From Azolla caroliniana (Eukaryota > Polypodiophyta), in contig JBHGNT010000007.1 of assembly GCA_043228905.1 (NCBI GenBank), forward strand, positions 9,610,001 through 9,674,000: a DNA stretch of 64,000 nucleotides. The letters run 5' to 3'. Made by a program: the position numbers and the translations under genes. Position 1 is the first letter of the stretch; every line of letters starts with the position of its first letter. Shown piece by piece: positions 43,092 through 54,947 of the stretch. The notes below the pieces were generated by a model that was given only the letters and a program-made list of their open reading frames with translations, made no database searches and had not been told where the DNA came from.

Positions 43092-43724
43092 TGTTAGGAA
43101 ACAGGTCCCTCCGGATGGGAAGGGAGAAGAACAGTGCCGACGAACAAACTCGGCCGAGGCCGACAGGCCGAGACCGAAACGGTATGAACCGGATGAGGAG
43201 TACCCGCATGCGGAGAGCCGGATGGTGTAGGCCCGGTATGAACCGGATGAGAAGACATATTCGTAAATATGTCTCTGAGAGCCCATCGAGGCTACGTTTG
43301 TAAATAGCCGAAAAGTCATATTAGTATGAATATGACTTAGGGCAAACTTTTATGTGTGTCGTTTTGTTGTTGTCATTCTTGTTGTTGGTGCAAGAAGAAG
43401 AGTGAGCGCATAACTGTACAGAGTGAGAGAGAGAGAGAGAGAGACGAGGTCGTTGCCTCTGTTGTAACCGCCGCCTGTGGCGAAGATCTGAGAGCACGAG
43501 GTCGTTGCCTCAGTGAACTCACTGTTGTATATTCTTACATAGTGACAGTTTGCAGCCCATGGGCTGCCGTGGTTTTTCCCCTATTTTGGGGTTTTCCACG
43601 TAAACCTCCTGTGTACCATTTCTTCCCTTTGTGTCGCGTTTTTTTTATTACCTGTTTTTCTTTGTATGAAAAGAATCTCGGTTGTGGCCGAGCGTCGGAC
43701 ATAAGGAACGTCGAGTTCTCAACA
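43092..43724 (+). mobile_element. solo LTR (633 bp) of a copia D-like element
   Basis: TGTTAGGAAAC...TTCTCAACA, flanked by the 5-bp duplication TGAAC (43087-43091 and 43725-43729). The core CGTGGTTTTTCCCC...TTTTCCACGTAAAC matches the LTR of copia D on its sense strand, so orientation is plus. LTR-LTR recombination would have removed the internal part. Confidence 0.9.
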
Positions 43725-44806
43725 TGAACATCGAGGAGAGCGAGATGGTCCAGATCTGTCTCAGAGGTTTGGCGTCGAAGTTCGGAGCGTTCCGAACAGC
43801 TGTGTGTACCCGGGAGAATAAGCCGTCCTTTTTCGACTTACAGTCGATGCTCCTGGTAGAGGAGAACCACGCGGGTGCGTCGACGAGCACGCACACCGAC
43901 AACAAGATGTTGTACACGGAGGGAGAAAGGCCCCGTGGTAGTGGCGGACGAGGCGAGTCGGTACGCAATGGAAGCGGCCGACGAGATCAAGGAAGAAGGC
44001 ACCAAAGTGATGCCGACAGCAACTCCGGACCCTCCGGAAACAGAGGGAGTCGAAGCGATGAGAACCGGCAAGGGAAGGCCATCGCGGAGTGCTGGTACTG
44101 TGGCAAGAAAGGCCACAGGGAAAGTGAGTGCTGGAAGAAGCGCGCCGATTCGGAGAGAACTGGTTCTGGAAACGGCTCCAGACATACTGACAAGGGAAAT
44201 TGGCAGCGATCGCACTACGCCGAAGACTCCGGGAGAGCCGGAGAAGGGCATGCCTTCGTGATGAGACACGAAGCAAACTCAATGAAACAAAGCACCCCGG
44301 GATCGGACGAGGTGTGGTACGTAGACTCCAGCGCGTCAAACCACATGACGAGCCATAAGGAGTGGTTCTCGTACCTTGAAAAACCGATAGAACCTGGAGT
44401 AGTCGCAACAGGAGACGATACTCCGCATCCGATCGCGAATGTTGGAGAAGTTCCCCTTAGCCATGTCGGGCAGAAAGGGAAACTCATGAACGTGCTGCAC
44501 GTCCCGACAATCACGAAAAACTTGGTCTCGGTCGGACAGATCGTCGACCAAGGGATGGAGGTTCGGTTTACACACCTCGGGTGCTTCATTGAGGAAGAAG
44601 GCCGTGTGATTGCGCAAGGGCGCAGAGACGGGAGGATGTTCATCCTCGACTCCACTGACGGCGGCACCGCAATGTTCGCGAAGGAACAAAAGACCGAGTC
44701 GGACATCGACTTGTGGCACAAGCGGATAGGCCACGTCAACCACCAACGACTTCAAGATCTGCAATCGAAACAGGTAGTGTTTGGATTGCCCAAGTTTAGT
44801 GGCTGA
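43725..44806 (+). pseudogene. copia G gag C-terminus, protease and GAG-pre-integrase
   Basis: Reads from NIEESEMVQICLRGL through the zinc knuckle CWYCGKKGHRESEC, protease VWYVDSSASNHMTSHKEW and LWHKRIGHVNHQRL, to a TGA at 44804-44806. The protease catalytic triad reads D-S-S rather than the D-S/T-G of F and A, so Gly is replaced by Ser and activity is doubtful. Confidence 0.88.
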
Positions 44807-46978
44807 AAGGCACAAGTTTGTGAAGCTTGCCAACTCAGGAAGCAACACCCACTTCCTTTCCCCAACGAGCGAAACCGGAGCCAGAACAAGCTCGACCTTA
44901 TACACTCCGATGTATGGGGACCGGCACAAAACGTTAGTCTTGGCGGGAGTCGATATTTCGTCTCCTTCATCGACGACCACACGCGACACAAGTGGATCTA
45001 CCTCATTGAGAGGAAGAGCGAAGTCTTCGACTGTTTCCGGGACCTCAAAGGGTTCGTGGAAGCCGAAACGGGACGAAAGATCAAGTGCTTGCGGTCGGAT
45101 GGCGGGAAAGAGTACTTTTCCGGTCAAGTCAACGGTTACCTACAACAAATGGGAATTCGCCGCGAATTCAGTTGTAGATACATGCCAGAGCAGAACGGCG
45201 TGGCCGAGAGAAAGAATCGGTCAGTTGTGGAAGCGGCACGGGCAATGCTGGAGGAGAAGAGCTTGCCCAAGTTCTACTGGGCCGAGGCGGTAAGGACCGC
45301 GGTATACATCCAAAACCGGATCGGAGACAAAGTGTCGGCGCACGAGCTATATTTCGAAACGAAGCCGAACTTGCGACACTTGTGGGTGTTCGGTAGCATT
45401 GCGTATGTGCATGTACCGAAGGAGAAAAGGAGGAAGCTGGACGCAAAGGCCGAGAAATGCATCTTGGTTGGTTACTCGGACGAGCAGAAGGGTTATAAGT
45501 GTTATAACCCTCGCACCAAACAAGCGCGTGTTAGCCGCGACGTTGTGTTTGACGAGTCCGCGTCCTGGTACCTGCCCCCGACTACGAACCTTGACTCCAA
45601 TCCGAGCTCTGACGATGAGGTCAGCGAGGCCGAGATGCCTCCGGATGAGCCCAAAATCGAGACCCGCGAAGAGAGTCCGATTTCGCTCTGTTTAAGTGGA
45701 CCGATTGGACGACTGAGTCGGTACGACCAGTCCGATGAAGAGACGGCGAGTAGTGGAGACTCGGCCGTGCATTCCCCGCGCAGGAGGCCGAGGAGATGGC
45801 TTACGTGCAAAGAGAAAGGGAAGAAGAAGGTGTCGGATTCCAGCACGGAAAGGAACGAGTCAGACCGACTCGAGTCCGACTCCGAGGGAACCGGTGACGG
45901 GTCTTTAAAGGCGAAGGCCGCGTCGACTGAGAAGGCCTCGACATCGGCTAATGTGAGATTACGCCGATCTACCCGCCAGAAGAATCCTGTTTTGCGGTTC
46001 GGATACAACGAGTAAATGGCGCATCATTATGCGTACATGACCCGTGTAGCGGAAGTGCGTGAGCCGGAGAGCTACGCAGAAGCGGCGAAGGATGCGAATT
46101 GGCGCGCCGCGATGGAGGAAGAGATGCATGCGTTGGCGGAGAATGAGACCTGGGACCTGGTTGACGCACCAATAGGGGTAAAATCGATCGGGTGTAGGTG
46201 GGTGTACAAGGTCAAGTACAACACCGATGGCTTGGTCAACCGGTACAAGGCTCAGCTAGTGGCAAAGGGCTACGCGCAGAAGCACGACATCGACTACGAT
46301 GAGACATTTGCGCCGGTCGCGAAAATGACGACTGTCCGTGTCTTGCTCGCAGTAGCCGCGGCCAAGGGGTGGCACTTACATCAGATGGATGTAAAGAATG
46401 CGTTCCTGCAAGGTGACCTTGAGGAACAGGTGTACATGGTACAACCCCCCAGACTTCACTCTGGAACGAACTCCTCGGCAGTATGCCAACTAAAGAAGTC
46501 CCTTTACGGATTGAAGCAAGCCCCGCGTGCCTGGAACGCGAAGATCACGCAACAATTGCGTCGGATGGGCTTCGTCACGTCAAAATCGGACTCTTCCTTG
46601 TTCATCCGGAAAGGTCGACTCGGACCGGTTAGTATTTTACTGTATGTTGATGACTTGGTCATCACCGGCGCCGACCTAGGTGAAATCGACCGCGTGAAGC
46701 TCCAGCTTGCGGCATTGTTCGACATGAAGGACCTGAGAGACCTTCATTACTTCCTCGGGATCGAAGTGATCCGTACCCCCCAAGGCATATTGATCAGCCA
46801 ACGTCATTACGTGCTGAGTATGCTCTTCAAACTCGAGATGGCCGACTGTAAGTCCATCTCGACTCCTCTGGACAGAACCGTCAAGCTTCGTCCCGATACG
46901 GGAAAGGTATGCGACCCGACGAGGTTCCGACGAGGTTCAGTGTGCGCAACATGTACTTCGGTACGTAAGCGGCACTAA
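44807..46978 (+). pseudogene. copia G integrase, linker and reverse transcriptase (broken)
   Basis: The integrase zinc residues (CEACQLRKQHPLPF) follow the TGA. The core is split between frames; from 45056 it is open as CLRSDGGKEYFSG, GVAERKNRSVVEAARAML and the linker. A TAA at 46013-46015 stands where F has a Tyr codon (YNEYMAHH). RT continues in the same frame: [26 protein letters not shown], catalytic YVDDLVITG. A deletion of roughly 110 bp near 46930 removes the segment before the RNase H. Confidence 0.88.
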
Positions 46979-48032
46979 GGACCACAGACTGCTATATCGG
47001 ACCGGTGCAACCGCGCAGTTAATCGGCTACACCGATGCTGATTGGGCTGGCAACACCGTCGATCGCCGATCCACGTCTGGATACGCGTTCTCCCTCGGGA
47101 GTGCCGCGATTGCGTGGTGCAGTAAGAAGCAGCCGACAGTTGCTCTGTCGAGCACCGAAGCTGAGTACTGAGGAGCGGCTGTCGCGACATGCGAAGGCAT
47201 ATGGTTGAAGCGGCTACTTAAGGACCTGCAAGAGGAGGTGACCGATCCAACGACGATCTACTGCGACAACCTCAGCAGCATCCAACTCGCGAAGAACCCC
47301 GTCTTCCACGCACGGACCAAGCACATTGAGGTGCACTACCATTTCGTCCGTGAGCGTGTCCTTTCCGGTGAAGTCGAACTTCAGTACGTTCCGACGGATT
47401 GGCAGGCTGCCGACATCTTCACCAAGCCTCTTGGTCTAGACAAGTTGCGGCAATTCTCAGGTGCGCTCGGGTTGCGTCACCTTGACGTGCCAAACTTGAG
47501 GGGGAGAACAGTCCTGAAAGAGCAAGCAAGGCAGCAGGAAAGGAGCGGACACCGCGACACCGAGTCAGTTGACAAGTTCGACATCGGATTGGCTGAAGAA
47601 GTCGAGGGCGGACCCGCGAAAAAGTTCGGAAGCAGACAGAAGGGGAGCAACCGAAGGAGAGAGCCGAAGCCAACCACGCATGGGGAAGATGACGCCATCG
47701 AAGGCGAGAAGACCGAAGACGAGTTGGAGACAGCCAACTCGGACAAGAGCGAAAACCGATCGGAGGTAGCCGAGTCGGTTCGGATGTTTGATTCAGACAC
47801 ATTGAATCAACCGAGGCCCAAGCGGAAGAAAAGGCAACAGAAGAAGTGTCGACACCGCAATAACAGAAGAGCTGATAAGGGCCGCATGAGCAGACGAGCC
47901 GACCGGAAGGGTCGAAGTGCGCGGAGTCGAAGAGGTCGAGGAGCGCGAGCGAGGCGTGAAGCCAGGAGGAACCAGAGCTGTGAGCCCGAGGATCCCGAAG
48001 AGCCTCGAGTTGAGCTTGAGGGGGAGTGTTGA
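46979..48032 (+). pseudogene. copia G RNase H with long basic C-terminal extension
   Basis: RNase H text includes YTDADWAGN, SSTEAEY, a stop at 47169-47171 (TGA), then IYCDNLSSIQLAKNPVFHAR and DIFTKPLG. In copia A the protein ends about 20 residues later. Here the frame stays open for about 180 more codons, rich in Arg, Lys, Glu and Ser, with a basic block PKRKKRQQKK near 47818, to TGA before the polypurine tract. Confidence 0.8.
48012..48026 (+). promoter_or_regulatory. polypurine tract of copia G
   Basis: GAGCTTGAGGGGGAG immediately before the 3' LTR. Confidence 0.85.
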
Positions 48033-48411
48033 GAGACAAGCTCAACATCGGCCGGTTCGGCTGAAGAAGCCGAGGACCGGATCGGTTGGGACCGATCGGT
48101 TAGGCCAAGTGCGTACACCGGGAGGTCCTTAGGAAAGATATTCTGTGAGGAATATATTTGGGAGTTAGTGCAGGAGCTCTTGATGAGCATTGAAGTACTG
48201 TCAGTACTTCGGTCAGTCCTTCTAGGACTTGTATAAAAATGTTCACTAAGCACGTCTTATGTACAGACTGAGTATTATTGTTGAATATAGCTTTTTGTGT
48301 CTTCTCTCTGTCTCTCCCGCGTATACCGTGTAAGCTCAAGCTCTCCATTGAACCTGAGTTTCCTTCCTTCTGTTCAGTCTTCATACTTGCTTCCGCACGT
48401 TGCTTTCTACA
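48027..48411 (+). repeat. 3' LTR of copia G (385 bp)
   Basis: About 97% identical to the 5' LTR by direct comparison. Followed by TATTA. Confidence 0.93.
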
Positions 48412-48916
48412 TATTACACACTCAATTCAAAAGTAGGTCTTACCATAAATATCTTATTAAATCTTATATACTATAGAGGGTTAGAATTATTGACTCTATT
48501 CCCAATCAAAGTCAATTCAAAATTAGGCCTTACCATAAATATCTTAATAAATCTTGTATGTTATAGTGGGTTAGAATTATTCACTCTATTCCCAAACATT
48601 TATGACTCTTTGAATTTGATAAAAAAATCGTCTTCTATAACATAAAGCTTAACATAATTGCCGATTGAACTCATTTTCACTCGAATAAAGGGTACGGGGT
48701 ATATTCTTTAATTAAAGTAATGACATTTCTCGATAATTCATTTAAGCGGATAAAATCACATTTCACTTAAAAGGAAACATACTTGAAGCTCTCCTTTAGT
48801 AAACCAAGAACCACAAAGGCAACCCTAGAATATCATCTGTCCTCTTACGTTTCCGCAATTTATGGTTAATTGACATTTTCATTTATTTAAGAGAAACATC
48901 CTTCACCTTTGTCAAC

Positions 48917-48988
48917 GACATTGTAGTCTAGTTGGTTAGGATACTCGGCTTTCACTCAAGCGACTTGGGTTCAAGTCCCGACATTGGA
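48917..48988 (+). pseudogene. tRNA-Glu(UUC)-like sequence, type I, degenerate acceptor
   Basis: D-arm, CTTTCAC loop and T-arm (GGGTTCAAGTCCC) are kept, but the acceptor strands GACATTG and CATTGGA no longer pair fully. Confidence 0.55.
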
Positions 48989-49593
48989 AACATCAAGTCT
49001 AGTTTAGGTTGCATCTCATACAAAAAAAAATCTTATAATTGATTGACCAATGCAAGACATAAAACGTTGTGGTGACATAATCTACATGTATTGGGTTACA
49101 ATTGTGGCCTCTAATTCCAAATATTCATAAGTATTGAATTTAAAAGTATAATACATGTTCAAAAACCTAAAGCATATCATGTGTCTTGTGCATTCAAAAT
49201 TTGGTCTTTCCAGAAATATCTTATTACATCTTGTATGTTATAGTGGGTTACAATTATTCACTCTATTCCCAATCATCGATGGGTCTTTGAATTTGATAAA
49301 AAATTCGGCTTCTATAATACAAAGCTTAAGATAATTGCCGATTGAACTCATTTTCACTTGTATGAAAGGTAAGAGGTATATTGTTTAATTAAAGTAACAA
49401 CATTTCTCGATAATTCATCAAAGATGAAAAAATCACATTTCACTTAAAAGGAAACATACTTGAAGCTCCTCTTTAGTAATCCAAGAACCACGAAGGCAGC
49501 ACTAGGATATCATGTGTCATCTTGTGTTTCCACAATTTATGGTTAATTGACATTTTCTTTTATTTTAGAGAAAAATCCTTCAACTTTGTCAAC

Positions 49594-49666
49594 TCCATTG
49601 TAGTCTAGTTAGTTAAGGTACTCGGCTTTCACCCGAGCGACCCGGATTCAAGTCCCGGCAATGGAA
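49594..49666 (+). tRNA. tRNA-Glu (UUC), near-intact
   Basis: The acceptor TCCATTG/CAATGGA and anticodon arm CTCGG-CTTTCAC-CCGAG are perfect. The T-arm is CCGGA-TTCAAGT-CCCGG with one mismatch. The D-loop has two changes. It lies 139 bp before the copia A insertion. Confidence 0.55.
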
Positions 49667-49804
49667 ACATAAAGTCTAGTTCAGGTTGCATCTTCTACGG
49701 AAAACGTCTCATATGACAAATACAAGACATAAAACGTTGTGGTGACATTATCCACATGTATTGGGCCTCTAATTCCAAATATCCATAAGTATTGAGTTTA
49801 AAAG

Positions 49805-49862
49805 TGTAAAGAATCAAGAGATTGATTCTTGTGAAGCAGAAGTGATATGAGTTATGTGTGTG

Positions 49863-49907
<45 letters not shown>

Positions 49908-50157
49908 AGGAATACACAAGGTAAAGGTATATTGACAAAGGAGAAAGACTCAACATTATACAAGGTGGGAGGAAGGCTCATGGAGCATGGGGAATGTGAA
50001 AGCTCATAAGTTATGTGTCATAGAATATGATTCTATGACTCATACTAAATGCTAGAATACAAAGTGGTGACATAATGGTGACTCTTGACCGTTGAGGTGT
50101 CTCTTCACTCTCAAGGTGAGTTCACACACTAGACCAAGTTGAGCTTGATTCTCAACA
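49805..50157 (-). repeat. 3' LTR of copia A (353 bp, internally deleted)
   Basis: TGTAAAGAATC...GATTCTCAACA on the plus strand, with a (GA)n tract at about 49866-49910. It lacks the segment TGCTTTATGTAGTCACTCTC and neighbours found in the other LTR. Confidence 0.92.
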
Positions 50158-50280
50158 CGCCCCCTGAAGCTCAAGTCGGGTCAGTTTCAGACGGTATCCG
50201 AAATCCGCTTCAATTCACGTTCGGGAGTCCGCGTCGACTCGCTTTATGTGGAGTTGCGGAATCTGTGCTCCAGTTGTGCG

Positions 50281-50377
50281 TAGTTACGAAGTCTGTGCTT
50301 CGGCTTGCGTGCGTAGTTGCGAAGTCTGTGCTTCGGCTTGCGTGCGTAGTTGCGAAGTCTGTGTTTCGGCTTGTGTC
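50281..50377. repeat. 33-bp tandem repeat (three copies) in the copia A 3' untranslated part
   Basis: Units starting TAGTT(A/G)CGAAGTCTGTG at 50281, 50314 and 50347, between the polypurine tract side and the end of RNase H. Confidence 0.85.
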
Positions 50378-50445
50378 TTTCTTCGCGGCTTTGCGCGGTA
50401 GATCGGCTCTTTGTTGCTACGGTGTGTGGTTTCGGAATCTACGCG

Positions 50446-51912
50446 TTATTGCGTAGTGTCTTCAGTACTCCCCCTCAAGCTTGGCAGATTAGGGATCGTC
50501 AATCCGAGATCGGTCATGAATTGCCATAGCTTGTCGGCTCCTAAGGCTTTAGTGAAGATGTCGACCGTTTGAAGATTGGTGCTTATGTGTTGTAGATCGA
50601 CATCGCCAGCCAAAACGCGCTCTCGGATGAAGTGATAGTGCACTTCGATGTGCTTTGTCCTCGCGTGGAACATCGGGTTCCGAGCCAGATAGATACTGCT
50701 CATGTTGTCGCAGTAAAGGGAAGTCGGATCCTTGATGGGTACGCCCAGATCCTTCAAAATCCTCTTGAGCCATACGGCTTCACACGCAGCTACGGTTGCG
50801 CCCCTGTATTCCGCCTCCGTACTCGAAAGAGCGACGATGGGCTGCTTCTTGCTACTCCAGAATAATTCTCCGCTGCCAAGGGAGAAAACAAATCCGGAGG
50901 TTGATCTTCTATCGGCTTTGTAGCCGGCCCAATCGGCGTCTGTGTACCCCTCGAGTCGTATTGGCATCGCGGTCTTGTAGAGGATGCCGCAATCCATTGT
51001 GCCGCTCACGTACCGTAGAACTCGCTTAGCGCAATCCAAGTGAGTATCACGCGGTGTTTGCATGAATTGGCTAAGGAGACCGACCGGATAACTGAGATCG
51101 GGTCGAGTGATCGTGAGGTAGATGAGACTCCTGATGAGTTGCCGATACTGAGTCGGCTCACACGCTTTGGTGCCGGAGTTTGCATCTAGTTTGAGATTAC
51201 GATCGAGCGGGGTTGCCACGGATTTGCACTCAGCCATCCCGAACTTGTATAATAAGTTGAGGATGTAGTGCCGTTGAGAGATCATGATTCCGGCCGGAGT
51301 CCGAATTACCTCGATGTCGAGGAAGTAGTGGAGCTCCTTCATGTCTGTCATCTCGAACTTGTCGGAAAGGAGGGATTTGACCTTATTGATTTCGACGAGA
51401 TGCTCACCTCCAATGACTAGGTCATCCACATATAAAATGATGACGATCGGACTTGCGGAATCGCTTCGTATGTAGAGGGAGTTGTCTGATTTTGACATAC
51501 GGAAGCCGATTTGATGAAGATATTGCGTTATCTTCGAGTGCCAAGCACGCGGTGCTTGCTTGAGGCCATAGAGTGGCTTCTTGAGTCGGCATACAACTTT
51601 CGGATGGGTGCTCGAGTTGAAGCCGGGTGGTTGTAGCATGTACACCTCCTCTTCTAATTCGCCTTGTAGAAAGGCGTTCTTGACGTCCATTTGATGGAGG
51701 TGCCACCCTTTCTCCGCGGCAATCGCAATTACGGTACGCACCGTCATCGTCTTTGCCACTGGGGCAAAGGTTTCTTCGTAGTCGACGTCATGTGTCTGAG
51801 CGTATCCTTTCGCTACGAGTCGAGCTTTGTAGCGGTTGACGGAACCATCGACGTTATACTTCACCTTGTAGATCCCACGTCTCGTTCTTCCGTAGTGCCT
51901 ACATCTCCTCAT
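50446..51912 (-). pseudogene. copia A reverse transcriptase and RNase H (open 488 codons)
   Basis: [50 protein letters not shown] and catalytic YVDDLVIGG (RT). Then YTDADWAGYKADRRSTSG, SSTEAEYRGATVAA, YCDNMSSIYLARNP and VDIFTKALG (RNase H). The frame is intact here but the N-terminal junction to integrase lost about 45 bp near 51880, and a TAG lies just upstream. Confidence 0.9.
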
Positions 51913-53056
51913 TCATTGCTTCGATCCATCGAGGGTCCTTCACGGCTTCCGAAAAGGTTTCCGGCTCCCGTACTGTCGCTACTTTCATCATAAAGGCGTA
52001 ATGGTACGCCATGTAATTGTTGTAGCCGAATCGACTTACGGGGTTCTTTTCACGAGTGGATCGGCGGACCTTTTCATTTGCAGAGATGAGGGCTTTCTTT
52101 GCTCCGATTGGTACCTCGAAACCGCCGAACTCACTGTCGAGTGAGTGAGTTGACTCATCGTTGGTGAAGCGATTGTCTTCGTATTCCACCATTTTCGCCT
52201 TGCCTTTGTCCATCTTCGGGCTAGGCCGTGATGTGCTTTGATCGCTCAAAGGCTCTTGTGGTCCACTCAGTCGGGTCGTGATCGGACTTTCTTCGAACAT
52301 GCGCGTAAGGTGATCTTCATCCTCTATCTCTTGTTCGATGGATTCCGGGTCGAGCGGGGTCGGAGTCGAAGTTGTCTCTGGTGCGTACCAGGATGCAGAC
52401 TCGTCAAAGACGACGTCTCGACTTACTCGAGATTGTCGAGTTGAAGGGTTGTAGCACTTGTACCCCTTTTGCTCCAGTGAGTATCCTACGAGGATACATT
52501 TCTCCGACTTCGGGTCGAGCTTTTGACGCTTCTCGTCGGGGATGTGCACGTACGCAATGGAGCCGAATATCCGAACATGTGATAAGTTCGGCTTCTTTCC
52601 AGATGTCGTGCACCGGTTCATTAGGTAGATGGTCGTATTTGCCGCTTCGGCCCAATATGACTTGGGCATATGCTTCTCGTTCATCATGGCCCGCGCTACT
52701 TCGAGGATGTGCCGATTTTTGCGCTCGGCTACTCCGTTTTGTTGCGGAGTGTGTCGGCAAGTGAATTCTCGTTGAATTTCTTCCTTTCGGAGATATGCTG
52801 TGAAATCGTCCGAGAAGTACTCCTTGCCGCCATCCGATCGAAGGCATCGTACATGTCGGCCCGTGGCTTTCTCGACTTCATTCTTGAAATTTTGGAAGTG
52901 TCCGAACACTTCGCTCTTTTGCCGCATCGGGTAGATCCAAGTGTGCCTAGAAAAGTCGTCGATGAAGAGCACGTAATAGCGGCATCCGCCGAATGTCGCC
53001 GTTTGAGCTGGACCCCATACATCGGAATGAATTACGTCGAGTACGCCTTTGCTCAC
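51899..53056 (-). pseudogene. copia A integrase and linker
   Basis: Open from HSDVWGPAQTATFGG through FIDDFSRHTWIYP, CLRSDGGKEYFSD and NGVAERKNRHILEVARAM (complete DDE core), then the chromophilic linker ending MNEEM and TAG. A short deletion after LMNRCTTSG removes residues present in B. Confidence 0.9.
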
Positions 53057-53080
53057 ATTCCGCTCCTTCGGAAATGGGTG

Positions 53081-53800
53081 TCAGTGTTGCTTGCCGAATT
53101 GGCACGCTTCGCATACACCTTCAATCTCCTTCTCTTTGAATGTCGGGAGTCCGATGACGACTCCTTTCGATTTCATTGGTTTGAGTTTGTTGAGATTGAT
53201 GTGGCCGATTCGCTTATGCCATAGCTCTATGTCGGAGTCGGCTTTTGTGCTTTTCGCGACCATGGCGGATTTCATCTCGTGCGAATTGAGAATGAACATC
53301 CGGCCCTCTCTTCTTCCACGTGTGATGATTCAGCCTTCTTTTTCGATGAAGCACCCTTCTTGGTCGAATCGTACTTGCATCCCTTGCTCAACCATTTGGC
53401 CGACCGAGACCAAATTCTTTGTGATGGTGGGTACATGCAAGACATTTTTAATGTATGTTTGTTTACCTCTTTCACTGAAGGGAACATTGCTGATGTGCCG
53501 AATCGGGTGCGTAGTGTCATCTCTGGTTTCCACATAACCGGGTCGCTCCGGCTCTCGAAGTTCAAGAAACCATTCTTTGTGGGATGTCATATGGTTTGAG
53601 GCTCCGGAGTCAACAAACCATACGTCTTCCGGACCGGAGGCACTAGTTGAGGTAGTGGCTGACATAGAGTTTGCTCTATGTTTCATCATGAACATTCCGC
53701 CACGGTCGGAGTTGTGCGCATACATTCCGCCACGATCTTCGTAGTCGGAGTTGTGTGCGTAATTCGTGAGTTGTCGGCTTGTGGAAGCCGATTCACGCAT
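53081..53800 (-). pseudogene. copia A protease and GAG-pre-integrase (two frames)
   Basis: Protease VWFVDSGASNHMTSHKEWF in 53330-53800, then LWHKRIGHINLNKL and CEACQFGKQH in 53081-53299. A stop and a frame change separate them near 53300-53330. The CCHC knuckle CGYCGKLGHHEDEC is readable in this frame just upstream (about 53810-53850). Confidence 0.87.
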
Positions 53801-54405
53801 CTTCTTTTGGCACTCGTCTTCGTGGTGGCCGAGCTTTCCGCAATATCCACATTCGGTTGTGTTTTGACGGCTCGGGCCGGAGTGGAAGCTCCCCCTTCTT
53901 GCGAAGGTTCCTCGTTGGCCTCGGTTTTGCGACCGAAATTGGGAGTTGCTGTTGTAGGTCGGACCTCATCATCATCTATACTTACGCTTATTGAGCCGAG
54001 CAAGTCGCAAAGCTCCTTGATCTTCAAGGTGTATGTCGTGATGGACATGTCCCTTTGTTGAATGTTTTTCAACTCTTGGCGGAGTGGAAGCTTCCTCGCG
54101 GTCGTGTTGGCGGCGAAAATCTTTCGTAGATTTTCCCACGCTTCCTTCGGCGTCTTGGCTTCTCGAATGTAGCCGAGCATGTGGTCGTGAACACATGTTG
54201 CCAAACAATACATCACGCGGCTTGCGGCTTGCTCCCATGTCGCGTATCCAGGAGCCGCTTCGGCGGGTCGGTCTTCATGCGCTCCTTTGATGTAGCTCCA
54301 ATAGCCTTGTCCGACAAGGTATTGATGCATCTTGTACTCCCAAGATGCGAAGTTGTTTCGATCCAACTTCTCGGTAGGGAGAGCGCTCACCATTTGAGTA
54401 TTCAT
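53686..54405 (-). pseudogene. copia A gag with internal deletion
   Basis: Starts MNTQMVSALPTEKLDRNNF and is open through SISVSIDDDE, then jumps to VRPTTATPN. The segment equivalent to MVQICLRGLASKFGAFRTAV of copia G is missing (roughly 220 bp). This also shifts the frame, so protease is not in frame with gag. Confidence 0.88.
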
Positions 54406-54564
54406 TATGTCAATTCTTCTTCTTCTTCTTCTCTCTTCGAATGCGAGCTATGTAGCGAAGCTACGATAGCTATGAGCCGGTTCTTGGTCGTCGGCGTAGA
54501 TCACAACACACGATCACGATGAGGCGAATGGGCTAGATCGAGCTACCAAATCGCTCCGATACCA

Positions 54565-54947
54565 TGTAAAGGATCAAGAGATTGATTCTTGTGAAGCAGA
54601 AGTGATATGAGTTATGTGTGTGTATGAGAGAGAGAGAGAGAGAGAGTGAGAGAGACAAGGAATACGCAAGGTAAAGGTATATTGACAAAGGAGAAAGACT
54701 CAACATTATACAAGGTTGGAGGAGGGTGCTTTATGTAGTCACTCTCTCTCTTCATTAACTACAAGGCTCATGGAGCATGGGGAATGTGAAAGCTCATAAG
54801 TTATGTGTCATACAATATGGTTCTATGACTCATACTAAATGCTAGAATACAAAGTGGTGACATAATGGTGACTCTTGATCGTTGAGGTGTCTCTTCACTC
54901 TCAAGGTGAGTTCACACACTAGACCAAGTTGAGCTTGATTCTCAACA
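54565..54947 (-). repeat. 5' LTR of copia A (383 bp)
   Basis: TGTAAAGGATC...CTCAACA. The minus-strand PBS TGGTATCGGAGC lies at 54553-54564. Confidence 0.92.

Larger units (their letters stand above)
42209..48411 (+). mobile_element. Ty1/copia element G (full length, decayed, with nested solo LTR)
   Basis: Two 385-bp LTRs (42209-42593 and 48027-48411) differ at about 11 positions (2.9%, mostly transitions). The target duplication TATTA is at 42204-42208 and 48412-48416. PBS TGGTATCAGAGC is at 42594-42605 and a polypurine tract ends at 48026. Gag is split by a solo LTR. Pol has several stops and a deletion in RT. Confidence 0.96.
48412..49804 (+). repeat. right tRNA-Glu repeat array, block 2
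   Basis: Continues the array after copia G, with two type I tRNA-Glu segments. Interrupted at 49805 by copia A. Confidence 0.88.
49805..54947 (-). mobile_element. Ty1/copia element A (nearly complete, minus strand)
   Basis: LTRs 49805-50157 and 54565-54947, with the target duplication AAAAG at 49800-49804 and 54948-54952. Domains on the minus strand are gag, protease, integrase, RT and RNase H, each largely intact but broken between frames. The left LTR lacks about 40-50 bp present in the right one, and gag has an internal deletion. Confidence 0.95.

Noticed and set aside
44215-45127. Minus-strand frames of 170-260 codons in copia G
   Set aside because: Antisense shadows of the protease and integrase frames; no family resemblance.
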